This document shows, in pieces, positions 1 to 7,382 of a stretch of DNA of 20,779 nt; the stretch's first letter is position 1, and each line of letters opens with the position of its first letter. The notes beneath the pieces are model-generated. The model had not been told where the DNA came from and searched no databases. It was given only the letters and a program-made list of their open reading frames with translations. The DNA lies in the NCBI GenBank assembly GCA_009784635.1, contig WRBG01000014.1:1-20779 (forward strand), written 5' to 3'. Source of the DNA: Bacteroidales bacterium (lineage in GTDB: Bacteria; Bacteroidota; Bacteroidia; Bacteroidales; UBA932). Made by a program: the position numbers and the translations under genes.

Positions 1-285
1 CACTATCTTCCGGGTATTCCGCTTTTGTTTGATATAACGGCCCTGGTGAATCCGGTTGAGGGGGTTCAGGGGGTTGTCGCCACGGGAAATGGCGAAGGCG
101 CGGGGGGGGGGGGATGTGGAAAACTGACTCTTGCCGGGGAAGAGCAAAGAGGGATATTGAAGACGAAAACTGCACACCTCCACCTCATGTCCCTGCTGCT
201 GCAAGGTTCTTGCCAACTGCTCGGTAGAAGCGGCAATGCCTCCTCGGTAGGGATGGGCGGGGCCCAAAAGCAATAGTCTTGCCAT
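1..285 (-). CDS. Glycosyltransferase, family-4-like, N-terminal part (3' end outside window)
   Basis: The minus frame stays open from the ATG at 285 to the window edge, giving 95 codons. It begins MARLLLLGPAHPYRGGIAAS, the usual opening of family-4 (GT-B fold) glycosyltransferases: a hydrophobic first strand, then a G-x-x-x-P-Y-R-G-G-I-A loop. The following stretch around LQYPSLLFPGKSQFS also resembles this family in Bacteroidota. Such enzymes transfer sugar from an activated donor to a glycan or lipid at the cytoplasmic face of the membrane. Only the acceptor-side N-terminal domain is visible, so donor and acceptor cannot be named. The start codon shares its A with the TAA stop of the upstream YfhO gene (TAATG), which points to one transcript and translational coupling. 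A run of 12 C in the coding strand (plus 102-113) lies about residues 58-61. With 12 C the reading frame is continuous and family-like on both sides. Confidence 0.8.
   Translation of the reverse strand, partial: MARLLLLGPAHPYRGGIAASTEQLARTLQQQGHEVEVCSFRLQYPSLLFPGKSQFSTSPPPRAFAISRGDNPLNPLNRIHQGRYIKQKRNTRKIV
102..113. repeat. Homopolymer G12 (C12 in the coding strand) inside a glycosyltransferase gene
   Basis: Twelve consecutive G on the plus strand lie within codons of the left-edge glycosyltransferase. On the coding strand they read as Ser-Pro-Pro-Pro-Arg. Gain or loss of one base would shift the frame about 60 codons into the protein. Runs of this length are prone to slipped-strand mispairing and are also prone to sequencing error. 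Confidence 0.9.
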
Positions 286-2768
286 TATGGTTTACGCCAA
301 GCAGTGAAGATTCCGGCGGCCAGCAGCAGCAACAGCAGCACAGAACTGATGCGCGAGTAACCGGCTCCCTTTGTGTACGATTCGGGGGCAAAGGCAAAAC
401 GAATGGTGTGGGTTCCCAAAGGCAGAGGTAAGGCCCTTAAAATATAATTGGCTCTTAGAATCTCTACCGGCTTGTCGTCAATCCACGCTTTCCATCCTTT
501 GGGATACCAAATATCGCTAAAGACCGCCAATTGGGGCGAGGCGCTTGAGTAGGCAAACTCAAGGGCATTAGGGGCGTATCGAGTCAGTTGGATAGAAGCG
601 CCGGCATCCGCAACAGCGCCGTCAAAACCGTCAAAGCCGTACAACATCCCTTTAAAGGATTCATGTATCACGGCTGTTTTTGATACATCAACCTCCCCTA
701 TCATGGCAATCTCCTCGTCCGAGCTACTTACCCAAACAATATTGGAACAGAACCAAGCATTGCCAAAAGCGGCGGCGTTAATCAGCGGCATTCCATCCGG
801 TTGAGTAATCACATATTTGGTGTTTAGCATATTGAGTACAGGAAATGCCGATATGGCCGCTTCGACTTCTTCCCAAGTGGAGCAGGTCGAAAGCCTGTTC
901 CCCATAAGGTTCATTTCGGGAGCAATATAACGGTCAATCATGTCTTGATACCGCTGCAATTTTGCGGCGCTGTACCCCCCTATCGTTTTATGCCAATAAC
1001 TTGTATGCGAATCATTAAAGGTAATAACCGACATATCTAAGGTCCGGTAGTAGAGGTCGGGGTCAAGTAAAATCATTTCGTCCACCGGTCGTTTGGCAAA
1101 CTGTTGCTGAAATTGGCGCTGATTAACAAAATGCTTGCTGTTTAGGTAGCGCTTACCCATCGGCCAAAAGTCGGCCAACACCAATATGCCCAAGCAGGCA
1201 ATGACCCAAACGGGTTTGATTCTTTTAGATATAAACAACCATAAAGCGATGAAAGACAATGAAATAAAACAAAACGAGCGAAATGCGTCCGCACGTAAAA
1301 GCCCGCCTCGGTCATTCCGCAAAGCCTCTACCATTTCCGCGGGTAAGCGTTCCCATTCCCCGCCGGTCAAAAAAGAGCCCGACAATGAAGGAATCAATGC
1401 CATGAGCAGGCAAAAGCCCGCTGTAATACCTCCGGCCCAATAAAGGCTTTTAAGGGTATGCTTCCGCTCAAAGCGCCCTTCGAGCAGTTGTTGCACGGCC
1501 ACAATCCCCAGCAACGGCAAAAGTATTTGAAAGACCACCAAAATCATGGACACCGTCCTCCACTTATTATAGAAAGGTATATATTCCGAGAAAAAACGGG
1601 TAAACCACATCGCATGTCCGCCCCAAGAGAGCAGCAGCGTAATAATTCCCAGCCCCATAATCCACCATCGGAGCGTCCCCCGCGTAAGGAACAGTCCCAG
1701 CACAAAAAGAAAGACGACTACCGCGCCCATATACATAGGCCCGGCGGTAAAAGGTTGCGACCCCCAATAGGCGGGAAAACCTCTTGCCATCCGTTCCGCT
1801 TCTGCCTGTGGATAGCCATACGATTTTAAGAATCGGACGGTTTCGGAATCTTTTCCAAAGGCCTCCCCGCTCGAAACGCCTCCTTTAAAATTTGGAATCA
1901 ATAAATTAAATGTCTCTCCGGGGCTATAGCTCCATTGCGTGGCATAGTCCAGTTTAAGTCCCTTCTTTCCTGCATTTCTCTCATCTCCGGATAGCTCCGA
2001 ACCTCCCCTCATGGAATATTCCAAATATTCCTGCATCGGCCATAAATGATTGATATTGGTGGCCATGCCCAACAATCCTCCTACTAATACCGCACAGGAG
2101 GCGAGCATGAATTGCCTCCACCTCTGCTCCTTTATCGCTGTATAGAACTCAGCCGCCACAAAGCAGAATACCATCATGGCCAGATAGTAGGTAATCTGGT
2201 AGTGGCCGGGTTTGATTTGGAAGCTGAGTGCCAAGGCAAAAAGCCCCGCCCCCAGCAATGCGCGCCTGCGATAGGCATAGACCACCGCGGCCAAGACCCA
2301 AGGCATAAAGGCAATGGCCACCATTTTAGAGTTATGCCCCACCTGTATAATCTGAAAATTATAGGAACAAAAGGTGATTCCGATTGCCCCCACTATGGAG
2401 AGCCAAGGATTCACCCCAAAAGCCAGCAGCAGCAAAAATCCGCCAATCATACTGATTAACAAGTAACTCGGAGGACGCTTTCCCAAAAACAACAAATCAT
2501 AAAGCCATTTGGTAAAGTCGCCTTTATAAATCACCGATATGGTAAAGGCCGGCATGCCCGAAAACATGGAATTGGTCCAAAGCGTGGGTTCTTCATGGGG
2601 ATGCGCCTCATTGTGCGAGACTATCTCGCGAGCCATTCCGTACCAAGACGCAATATCGGATTGGTTTACTATTTTACCTTTAAGTACATCCGGCGCGTAC
2701 CCATACGCCAGTACCACAAAAAACAGTCCGGCACAAATATAGGGAATCCAAGTTTTCAGGTGCTTCAT
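285..2768 (-). CDS. YfhO family multi-spanning membrane protein (GT-C-like)
   Basis: This 827-residue protein begins with a hydrophobic helix (about residues 9-27). A periplasmic loop with W-x-N-x-M-F-S-G-M-P follows (about 64-74), a signature of YfhO proteins in Bacteroidota. Many further membrane helices run to about residue 540 (for example around LISMIGGFLLLLAFG, ALLGAGLFALALSF and VVFLFVLGLFL). A soluble C-terminal part ends in one last helix (SSVLLLLLLAAGIF) near 805-820. YfhO proteins have a GT-C fold and, in Firmicutes, take part in glycosylating cell-envelope polymers from lipid-linked sugars. The substrate here is unknown. Length fits the family. The ATG at 2768 is preceded on its strand by a TATTTTTG box. 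Its stop overlaps the start of the next glycosyltransferase, so the two probably act on the same surface glycan. Confidence 0.85.
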   Translation of the reverse strand: MKHLKTWIPYICAGLFFVVLAYGYAPDVLKGKIVNQSDIASWYGMAREIVSHNEAHPHEEPTLWTNSMFSGMPAFTISVIYKGDFTKWLYDLLFLGKRPPSYLLISMIGGFLLLLAFGVNPWLSIVGAIGITFCSYNFQIIQVGHNSKMVAIAFMPWVLAAVVYAYRRRALLGAGLFALALSFQIKPGHYQITYYLAMMVFCFVAAEFYTAIKEQRWRQFMLASCAVLVGGLLGMATNINHLWPMQEYLEYSMRGGSELSGDERNAGKKGLKLDYATQWSYSPGETFNLLIPNFKGGVSSGEAFGKDSETVRFLKSYGYPQAEAERMARGFPAYWGSQPFTAGPMYMGAVVVFLFVLGLFLTRGTLRWWIMGLGIITLLLSWGGHAMWFTRFFSEYIPFYNKWRTVSMILVVFQILLPLLGIVAVQQLLEGRFERKHTLKSLYWAGGITAGFCLLMALIPSLSGSFLTGGEWERLPAEMVEALRNDRGGLLRADAFRSFCFISLSFIALWLFISKRIKPVWVIACLGILVLADFWPMGKRYLNSKHFVNQRQFQQQFAKRPVDEMILLDPDLYYRTLDMSVITFNDSHTSYWHKTIGGYSAAKLQRYQDMIDRYIAPEMNLMGNRLSTCSTWEEVEAAISAFPVLNMLNTKYVITQPDGMPLINAAAFGNAWFCSNIVWVSSSDEEIAMIGEVDVSKTAVIHESFKGMLYGFDGFDGAVADAGASIQLTRYAPNALEFAYSSASPQLAVFSDIWYPKGWKAWIDDKPVEILRANYILRALPLPLGTHTIRFAFAPESYTKGAGYSRISSVLLLLLLAAGIFTAWRKP

Positions 2769-2792
2769 AATGAAACTGTATTAACATTTTTG

Positions 2793-2800
2793 CAAAAATA
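2793..2800 (-). promoter_or_regulatory. Candidate -7 box for the YfhO operon
   Basis: TATTTTTG on the minus strand fits the Bacteroidota -7 consensus TAnnTTTG and ends 24 nt before the ATG at 2768. I see no good -33 TTTG at the usual distance, so the assignment rests on one element and its position in a 138-nt divergent intergenic region. Confidence 0.4.
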
Positions 2801-2821
2801 CGCTTTTTCATGGGAAATTTG

Positions 2822-2829
2822 TACATTTG
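2822..2829 (+). promoter_or_regulatory. Candidate -7 box for the M24 peptidase operon
   Basis: TACATTTG fits TAnnTTTG and points toward the peptidase gene, diverging from the YfhO box about 30 nt away. A start of transcription near 2835 would give a leader of about 70 nt to the preferred ATG at 2907. No clear -33 element is visible. Confidence 0.4.
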
Positions 2830-2906
2830 ACCCGATTATGAACCACTAAAACCCTGTTCTTATGAGAAACAAATGCTATTTCCGCCCCGCGCTGTTGTCC
2901 TTGGCA

Positions 2907-4151
2907 ATGAAAAAAATAATTTGCTTTAGTTTGTTTGCCTTGATTACGGGCAACCTGTTGGCCCAACATTTTAGTCAAGAGGCTTTTGCCAATCGGCGTC
3001 ATTCGTTTGCCCGAGAAGTCCGCACGGGCGTAGCCTTTATTCCTTCTGTCACCAAAGAGGGAAGGTTGAATAAAAACTTCTACTACCTCACCGGTATAGA
3101 CAAACCGGGTTATGTCTACGTATTTGATATGCAAGAGCGCGGAGAAAACGGCATTTTGTTTGCACCCGACCAGCTTCCGGCCTTGGAAGCGTTGATAGAG
3201 CAGACAAAAACAGATAAAAAACGGCTGATCTTATCGGCATTTTCCTCGGACTTTAACCAAAAATATTTTTATCAAGCTCCTTTTTTAAACGCCGACTCTA
3301 TTTTTGTGTACAAACGCGCCATAAAAGACGAGGAAGAGATTGTGGTGATTCGGGAGGCCTGCCGGATTACGGCGGAGGGCATCAAGCACATGTACAAAAA
3401 CATGAGACCGGGCATGACGGAACAGGATTTGTTTGCATTGATGGAAGCCAAGTTTATACAGGAGGGCGGCAACGGCATAGCTTTCCAGCAGGTAGCTTCG
3501 GGTAATTTGGGAACTACGCCTCATGCGGGCGTTACCGATAAGGTCCCCGGTGCAGACGAAATGATTGTACTCGATATTGGGGCATTGAAAGATAAATACA
3601 CGGCCGATGTCACCGTGTCGTTTACCATTTCGGGGAAGTTTACCAAAGAGCAACAAACCATTTACGACATCATATACAAGTCTTTGGATACAGGAGTAAA
3701 GGCCATGGTTATGGGAAATTTTCATGCGCGGGTAGAGCAAAGCGCACAGCAGGTAATCATAGACGAATTATATAAATTAGGACTGATTACCAACAAGGAC
3801 AGTCCATGGCAGCGGTCTTTTTGGATTCAACACGGGTTTGGACATCATATTGGGTTGGATGTCCACGACGTATGGTACGACTACCTGCGGATGATTCCGG
3901 AAGACAGGAGGGTTTTTATGCCCGGCATGATTCTGACTTTTGAACCGGCGCTTTATTTTCCCAAGGGCGGACTTGACGCCAGACCCCAAAGATTGGCCCG
4001 ATTGGTCTCGGAAGAAGATTTTATGGTCTTTGCCAATCAAATCAAAGCAGTCTACCAAAAATACGAGGGCTTTGCCGTGCGGTTAGAAGAATGTATTCTG
4101 ATTAAAGCAGACGGAACCAACGAGAATCTGACCAAAATGTCGCTAAAATAA
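2907..4151 (+). CDS. Secreted M24 metallopeptidase, Xaa-Pro aminopeptidase-like
   Basis: The creatinase/aminopeptidase fold is complete. Counting from the upstream ATG at 2862, the five metal ligands are Asp238 (in V-L-D-I-G-A), Asp249 (in Y-T-A-D-V-T), His328 (in H-G-F-G-H-H-I-G), Glu361 (in L-T-F-E-P) and Glu409 (in V-R-L-E-E). The substrate-site histidines His221 (HAGVTD) and His336 (VHD) are also present. The family removes N-terminal residues preceding proline, or cleaves X-Pro dipeptides, with a dinuclear metal centre. I prefer the start at 2907 because it gives a standard signal peptide (MKKIICFSLFALITGNLLAQ); the in-frame ATG at 2862 would add 15 residues before it. The signal implies a periplasmic or extracellular enzyme. 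The next gene begins 4 nt after the stop, so the two are almost surely co-transcribed. Confidence 0.9.
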   Translation: MKKIICFSLFALITGNLLAQHFSQEAFANRRHSFAREVRTGVAFIPSVTKEGRLNKNFYYLTGIDKPGYVYVFDMQERGENGILFAPDQLPALEALIEQTKTDKKRLILSAFSSDFNQKYFYQAPFLNADSIFVYKRAIKDEEEIVVIREACRITAEGIKHMYKNMRPGMTEQDLFALMEAKFIQEGGNGIAFQQVASGNLGTTPHAGVTDKVPGADEMIVLDIGALKDKYTADVTVSFTISGKFTKEQQTIYDIIYKSLDTGVKAMVMGNFHARVEQSAQQVIIDELYKLGLITNKDSPWQRSFWIQHGFGHHIGLDVHDVWYDYLRMIPEDRRVFMPGMILTFEPALYFPKGGLDARPQRLARLVSEEDFMVFANQIKAVYQKYEGFAVRLEECILIKADGTNENLTKMSLK

Positions 4152-4155
4152 ATCT

Positions 4156-5451
4156 ATGAAAACAACCTTTTTATCTTTATTTGCTCTTGTGTTTTTTACA
4201 TTCCCTATGTATTCTTTTGCACAAGAGCAGGACGATGAACAATCATTTTCGTTGTCGGGACAGATTCGTTCCCGCGCCGAGTACCGCAACGGGGCGTTCT
4301 TCCCGCGCCACCAAGGGACTTTACCCGCCACTTTTATCAATAATCGGGCAAGGCTTTCGATGGATTTCAAAAAGAGCTACCTCGAATTTAAAATGTCGGC
4401 GCAGCACGTCAGCGTTTGGGGAGAAGACCCCTTGGTAGACCGAAACGGACGCATGATGATGAACGAAGCATGGGCAAAAATGTATGTCGGCAACGGTTTT
4501 TTTGCCCAACTCGGACGGCAGCCCTTGTCGTATGACGACGAGCGTCTGTTGAGCGTCATTGACTGGCATGTTTCGGGGCGTTACCACGACGTGTTGAAAT
4601 TGGGGTACGAAGACCCGTTGAACAAACTCCATCTGATACTCGCCTACAACCAAATCGAAGAAAAGAGGAGCGGAGGAAATTTCTATATGGGCGAACAACC
4701 CTATAAAAACATGCAAACCATTTGGTATCACCACGGCAACAACAGCACGCCTTTTAATATTTCGTTGCTGATGATAAACTTGGGCTGGGAAGTCGGCAGT
4801 CCAAGCCTTCCCGAGAGCAGCTATATGCAAACTTGGGGCACACACCTAAGCTATAAGCCGGGGCACTGGAATATAACCGGCTCATTATATGGACAGACAG
4901 GAAAGAACGACTTCGATATAAAAGTTTCGGCGTTTATGGGAAGCATCCGGCTTGCTTATGCCCTTAATCCGGCATGGTCGGTATGGATAGCCAGCGATTA
5001 TTTAAGTGGACAAAAAAATGACAGTGAAAAAATTACATCTTTCAATACACTGTATGGCGCAAATCATAAATTCTATGGAGCCATGGATTATTTCTATGCT
5101 TCGCCTTATTTGACCTCCAATCCGGGCTTATGGGACAATCAATTCGGCGTCCTTTATAAAGCCTCCGATAAAGTAGACATGTCGCTGAATTATCATTATT
5201 TTTCGGCCATCAACAACAAAGTGCGCTACTCAACAGCATGGATAGACATCAAAAAGGGCTTAGGCTCCGAATTTGATTTTCAGATAAACTGTACCATCAT
5301 GAAAGATATTAGACTGATTGTGGGCTACTCTTTTATGCTGGGCACCGAATCCATGAATATCATCAAAGGAGGAGACCACAAAAGATGGCAGGATTGGGGG
5401 TGGATTTCATTGAATATCAACCCACAGCTGCTTTTTTACAGGTGGAGGTAA
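4156..5451 (+). CDS. Alginate-export-type outer-membrane beta-barrel protein
   Basis: This 431-residue protein starts with a signal peptide (about residues 1-22, ending FAQ). The mature part has the alternating pattern of a porin barrel, with many Tyr/Trp-rich strands. Its early part (S-G-Q-I-R-S-R-A-E-Y-R, then INNRARLSMDF, and a G-R-Q-P-L-S-Y-D-D-E-R-L segment near 117-128) resembles the alginate-export barrel family that is common in Bacteroidota. In Pseudomonas, AlgE passes alginate across the outer membrane. Nothing nearby makes alginate, so here it is better read as a specific diffusion channel of unknown substrate. It follows the secreted M24 peptidase by 4 nt, which hints at a shared substrate or stress condition, but this is inference from the operon only. 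Confidence 0.75.
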   Translation: MKTTFLSLFALVFFTFPMYSFAQEQDDEQSFSLSGQIRSRAEYRNGAFFPRHQGTLPATFINNRARLSMDFKKSYLEFKMSAQHVSVWGEDPLVDRNGRMMMNEAWAKMYVGNGFFAQLGRQPLSYDDERLLSVIDWHVSGRYHDVLKLGYEDPLNKLHLILAYNQIEEKRSGGNFYMGEQPYKNMQTIWYHHGNNSTPFNISLLMINLGWEVGSPSLPESSYMQTWGTHLSYKPGHWNITGSLYGQTGKNDFDIKVSAFMGSIRLAYALNPAWSVWIASDYLSGQKNDSEKITSFNTLYGANHKFYGAMDYFYASPYLTSNPGLWDNQFGVLYKASDKVDMSLNYHYFSAINNKVRYSTAWIDIKKGLGSEFDFQINCTIMKDIRLIVGYSFMLGTESMNIIKGGDHKRWQDWGWISLNINPQLLFYRWR

Positions 5452-5471
5452 AATCATATGGATAAAAATGG

Positions 5472-5479
5472 TATCTTTG
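5472..5479 (+). promoter_or_regulatory. Candidate -7 box for ferritin
   Basis: TATCTTTG exactly fits TAnnTTTG and lies 20 nt before the ferritin ATG, in the 48-nt gap after the barrel gene. It would give ferritin its own short-leader transcript. No -33 motif is obvious upstream. Confidence 0.5.
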
Positions 5480-5499
5480 CATCATAAAATTTTAGTATT

Positions 5500-5988
5500 A
5501 TGTTAGATTCAAAAATGGAAATTGCGTTGAACCAGCAGGTTAATGCAGAATTATGGTCAAGTTATTTGTATTTGTCCATGTCTTATGATATGGACAGCAA
5601 GGGATATGAAGGTATGGCTTTTTGGTTTGCTTCACAGGCAAAGGAAGAGTTTGAACATGCTTCCCGCTTTATGAAATTCATTGGGGAGATGGACGGAAAA
5701 GTCAGTTTAATGCCGATTGAAGAAGTACAACAAACATGGAATGCCCCCATTGACGCCTTTGAAGATACCCTCAAGCACGAAAAAGTAGTTACACAAAGGA
5801 TTCACAAACTGATGGACTTAGCCATCGAATTAAAGGACTACCCCACGCAAAGCATGTTAAAATGGTTTGTTGACGAGCAGGTAGAAGAAGAAGATACTGC
5901 ACGTAAAATTATTGACGTATTAAAGAAAATCGAAAGCAGTCCGGCAGGCTTGTATGCTTTAGACAAGAAGCTTGGCAAGCGTGCATAG
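5500..5988 (+). CDS. ftnA: Ferritin, FtnA type (non-haem)
   Basis: The length of 162 residues is typical of bacterial ferritin. All ferroxidase-centre positions match E. coli FtnA numbering: Glu17, Glu50 and His53 (in E-E-F-E-H), Glu94, Gln127 (in D-E-Q-V-E-E) and the third-site residues Glu49, Glu126, Glu129 and Glu130. Tyr24, next to the centre, is also kept. The protein should form a 24-subunit cytosolic shell that oxidises Fe(II) and stores ferric mineral. No haem-binding methionine of the bacterioferritin type is evident. A well-placed -7 box suggests its own promoter. The ZIP transporter gene starts inside the last codons, so iron storage and metal import are linked in one transcript. 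The family call is very firm. Confidence 0.96.
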   Translation: MLDSKMEIALNQQVNAELWSSYLYLSMSYDMDSKGYEGMAFWFASQAKEEFEHASRFMKFIGEMDGKVSLMPIEEVQQTWNAPIDAFEDTLKHEKVVTQRIHKLMDLAIELKDYPTQSMLKWFVDEQVEEEDTARKIIDVLKKIESSPAGLYALDKKLGKRA

Positions 5989-6784
5989 CGTTTGGCTCGC
6001 TTTTGGACTGACCATGATTGCCGGTTTGGCGACCGGCATCGGGAGTTTGATTGCCTTGATTGCTAAACGCACCAACACAAAATTCTTGTGCGTGTCGTTG
6101 GGTTTCTCGGCGGGAGTGATGCTCTATGTATCGTTCATGGACTTAATCCCGATGGCAAAAGAGGAGTTTACTTCACAACTTGGCGACAAAGCGGGAATGT
6201 TGGGCTTATTGCTTGCCTTTTTTGGGGGGATGGGAATCATCATGTTGATTGACTTTCTAATCCCAAAGACCAACAATCCGCATGAGTTTCAAGATGTAGA
6301 CGAGTTGAAAAAACTCGACGGACAGCGCAAGTCACTGCACCGCGTGGGCATTGTTGTGGCGCTGTCGCTTGTGGCCCACAACTTTCCCGAGGGCATAGCC
6401 GTATTTACCACAACCATGAGTGGCGGACTTATGGTAGCCATACCTATTACCATTGCCATTGCCATACACAACATCCCCGAAGGCATCGCCGTATCCGTAC
6501 CCATATACTACGCCACCGGTAACAAACGGAAAGCATTTTGGCTCTCCTTCCTGTCGGGACTGGCCGAGCCTTTGGGGGCGCTGGCCGCCTATTTCTTCTT
6601 GATGCCGTTTTGGTCGCCCTTTGTACATGGAATCGTCATGGCAGCGGTCGCAGGAATCATGGTATTCATCTCATTGGACGAACTTTTACCCACTGCCGAA
6701 AAATACGGCGAACACCACCTGTCCATATCGGGACTCATTGCGGGAATGATGGTAATGGCGCTGAGTTTATTTCTTTTTATGTGA
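5981..6784 (+). CDS. zupT: ZIP family metal transporter, ZupT-like
   Basis: This is a membrane protein of about 267-270 residues with eight expected helices. The two metal-binding helix motifs are present: H-N-F-P-E-G and, 30 residues later, H-N-I-P-E-G. A downstream A-E-P-L-G-A supplies a further conserved Glu. ZupT imports Zn(II) and also Fe(II), Mn(II) and other divalent metals into the cytosol. A His/Asp-rich cytoplasmic loop lies between about residues 98 and 125. There is no ATG at the front. The candidates are TTG at 5972 and GTG at 5981, overlapping ferritin by 17 or 8 nt. I prefer GTG because it places the first helix (VWLAFGLTM) where related proteins begin, but this is unproven. 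The overlap with ferritin implies coupled translation. Confidence 0.92.
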   Translation: MHSVWLAFGLTMIAGLATGIGSLIALIAKRTNTKFLCVSLGFSAGVMLYVSFMDLIPMAKEEFTSQLGDKAGMLGLLLAFFGGMGIIMLIDFLIPKTNNPHEFQDVDELKKLDGQRKSLHRVGIVVALSLVAHNFPEGIAVFTTTMSGGLMVAIPITIAIAIHNIPEGIAVSVPIYYATGNKRKAFWLSFLSGLAEPLGALAAYFFLMPFWSPFVHGIVMAAVAGIMVFISLDELLPTAEKYGEHHLSISGLIAGMMVMALSLFLFM

Positions 6785-6793
6785 TAAATAATA

Positions 6794-6801
6794 TAACTTT
6801 G
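6794..6801 (+). promoter_or_regulatory. Candidate -7 box for the cupin lipoprotein gene
   Basis: TAACTTTG fits TAnnTTTG and ends 28 nt before the ATG at 6830, within the 45-nt gap after the ZIP gene. An AT-rich stretch surrounds it. The cupin gene can therefore be transcribed on its own or by read-through. Confidence 0.45.
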
Positions 6802-6829
6802 CACAACAATAACTTAATAATTTAAACCA

Positions 6830-7363
6830 ATGAAAACCAAATTATTTCAACTTTTTGTAGTTTTATTACTTCTTGGATTGGGCGCCGCGTCCTGCTGCCA
6901 AAATCCACAAAACGATGACGCAGCAAAGCAGCATACAAACGTGATACTAAAAGATTACGGAGCAGAGCCCGCCGCGTTGGATATTGACGCTTATACCCTA
7001 TCGAACAACAACTTCAGAACTGCGCTTTGGACGGGTACACAATTACAGGTAACGCTAATGTCCATTCCCGTTGGCGGCGATGTAGGTTTGGAACAACATC
7101 CCGACACCGACCAATTTCTACGCATTGAGGAGGGTCAAGGCAGAGTGATGATGGGAGACAGCGAAGAATCGCTCACTTTTGTTCAAGATGTGGGAAAAGA
7201 TTTTGCCATATTTGTTCCTGCAGGAGTATGGCACAACCTTATCAATATAGGCGATAAACCGCTGAAACTGTATTCTATTTACTCGCCTGTAGAGCATCCT
7301 CACGGCACGGTGCATAAAACGCAGGAAGAAGCCGAGGAGGCGGAGCATCACCATCACCGCTAA
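6830..7363 (+). CDS. Cupin-domain lipoprotein with His-rich C-terminus
   Basis: The 177-residue product has a short positive start, a hydrophobic stretch and a lipobox-like L-G-A-A-S-C (Cys22), so it is probably anchored as a lipoprotein. A single cupin domain spans about residues 60-155. Motif 1 is present but altered (G-L-E-Q-H-P-D-T-D-Q-F near 86-96, rather than the full HxH-x3-4-E). Motif 2 is good (V-P-A-G-V-W-H-N-L near 129-137). Glu88, His90 and His135 are possible metal ligands; the enzyme activity, if any, is unknown. The tail is acidic and ends in four His before Arg177. It follows ferritin and a metal transporter, so a metal-binding or metal-dependent role is plausible. Most cupins of this type are cytosolic, so the export signal is the odd point. 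Confidence 0.82.
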   Translation: MKTKLFQLFVVLLLLGLGAASCCQNPQNDDAAKQHTNVILKDYGAEPAALDIDAYTLSNNNFRTALWTGTQLQVTLMSIPVGGDVGLEQHPDTDQFLRIEEGQGRVMMGDSEESLTFVQDVGKDFAIFVPAGVWHNLINIGDKPLKLYSIYSPVEHPHGTVHKTQEEAEEAEHHHHR

Positions 7364-7365
7364 GA

Positions 7366-7382
7366 AACTGTTTAAAACAGTT
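7366..7382. terminator. Short palindrome between convergent genes, possible weak bidirectional terminator
   Basis: AACTGTTT and AAACAGTT form a perfect inverted repeat around one central A. It lies in the 18-nt gap between the cupin gene and the convergent glycosyltransferase, reaching into the latter's stop codon. The stem has only two G:C pairs and no clear T-tract, so termination activity is uncertain. Confidence 0.3.

Noticed and set aside
4321..4845. Minus-strand ORF of 174 codons
   Set aside because: Antisense to the outer-membrane barrel gene, with no domain pattern.
7348..7360. His-rich end of the cupin protein as a cloning tag artefact
   Set aside because: There are four His codons, mixed CAC and CAT, followed by Arg and preceded by a natural acidic tail. 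The genomic context is otherwise intact, so it is native.
7366..7382. Palindrome as a firm intrinsic terminator
   Set aside because: The stem has only two G:C pairs and no T-tract, so I list it only as a weak candidate.
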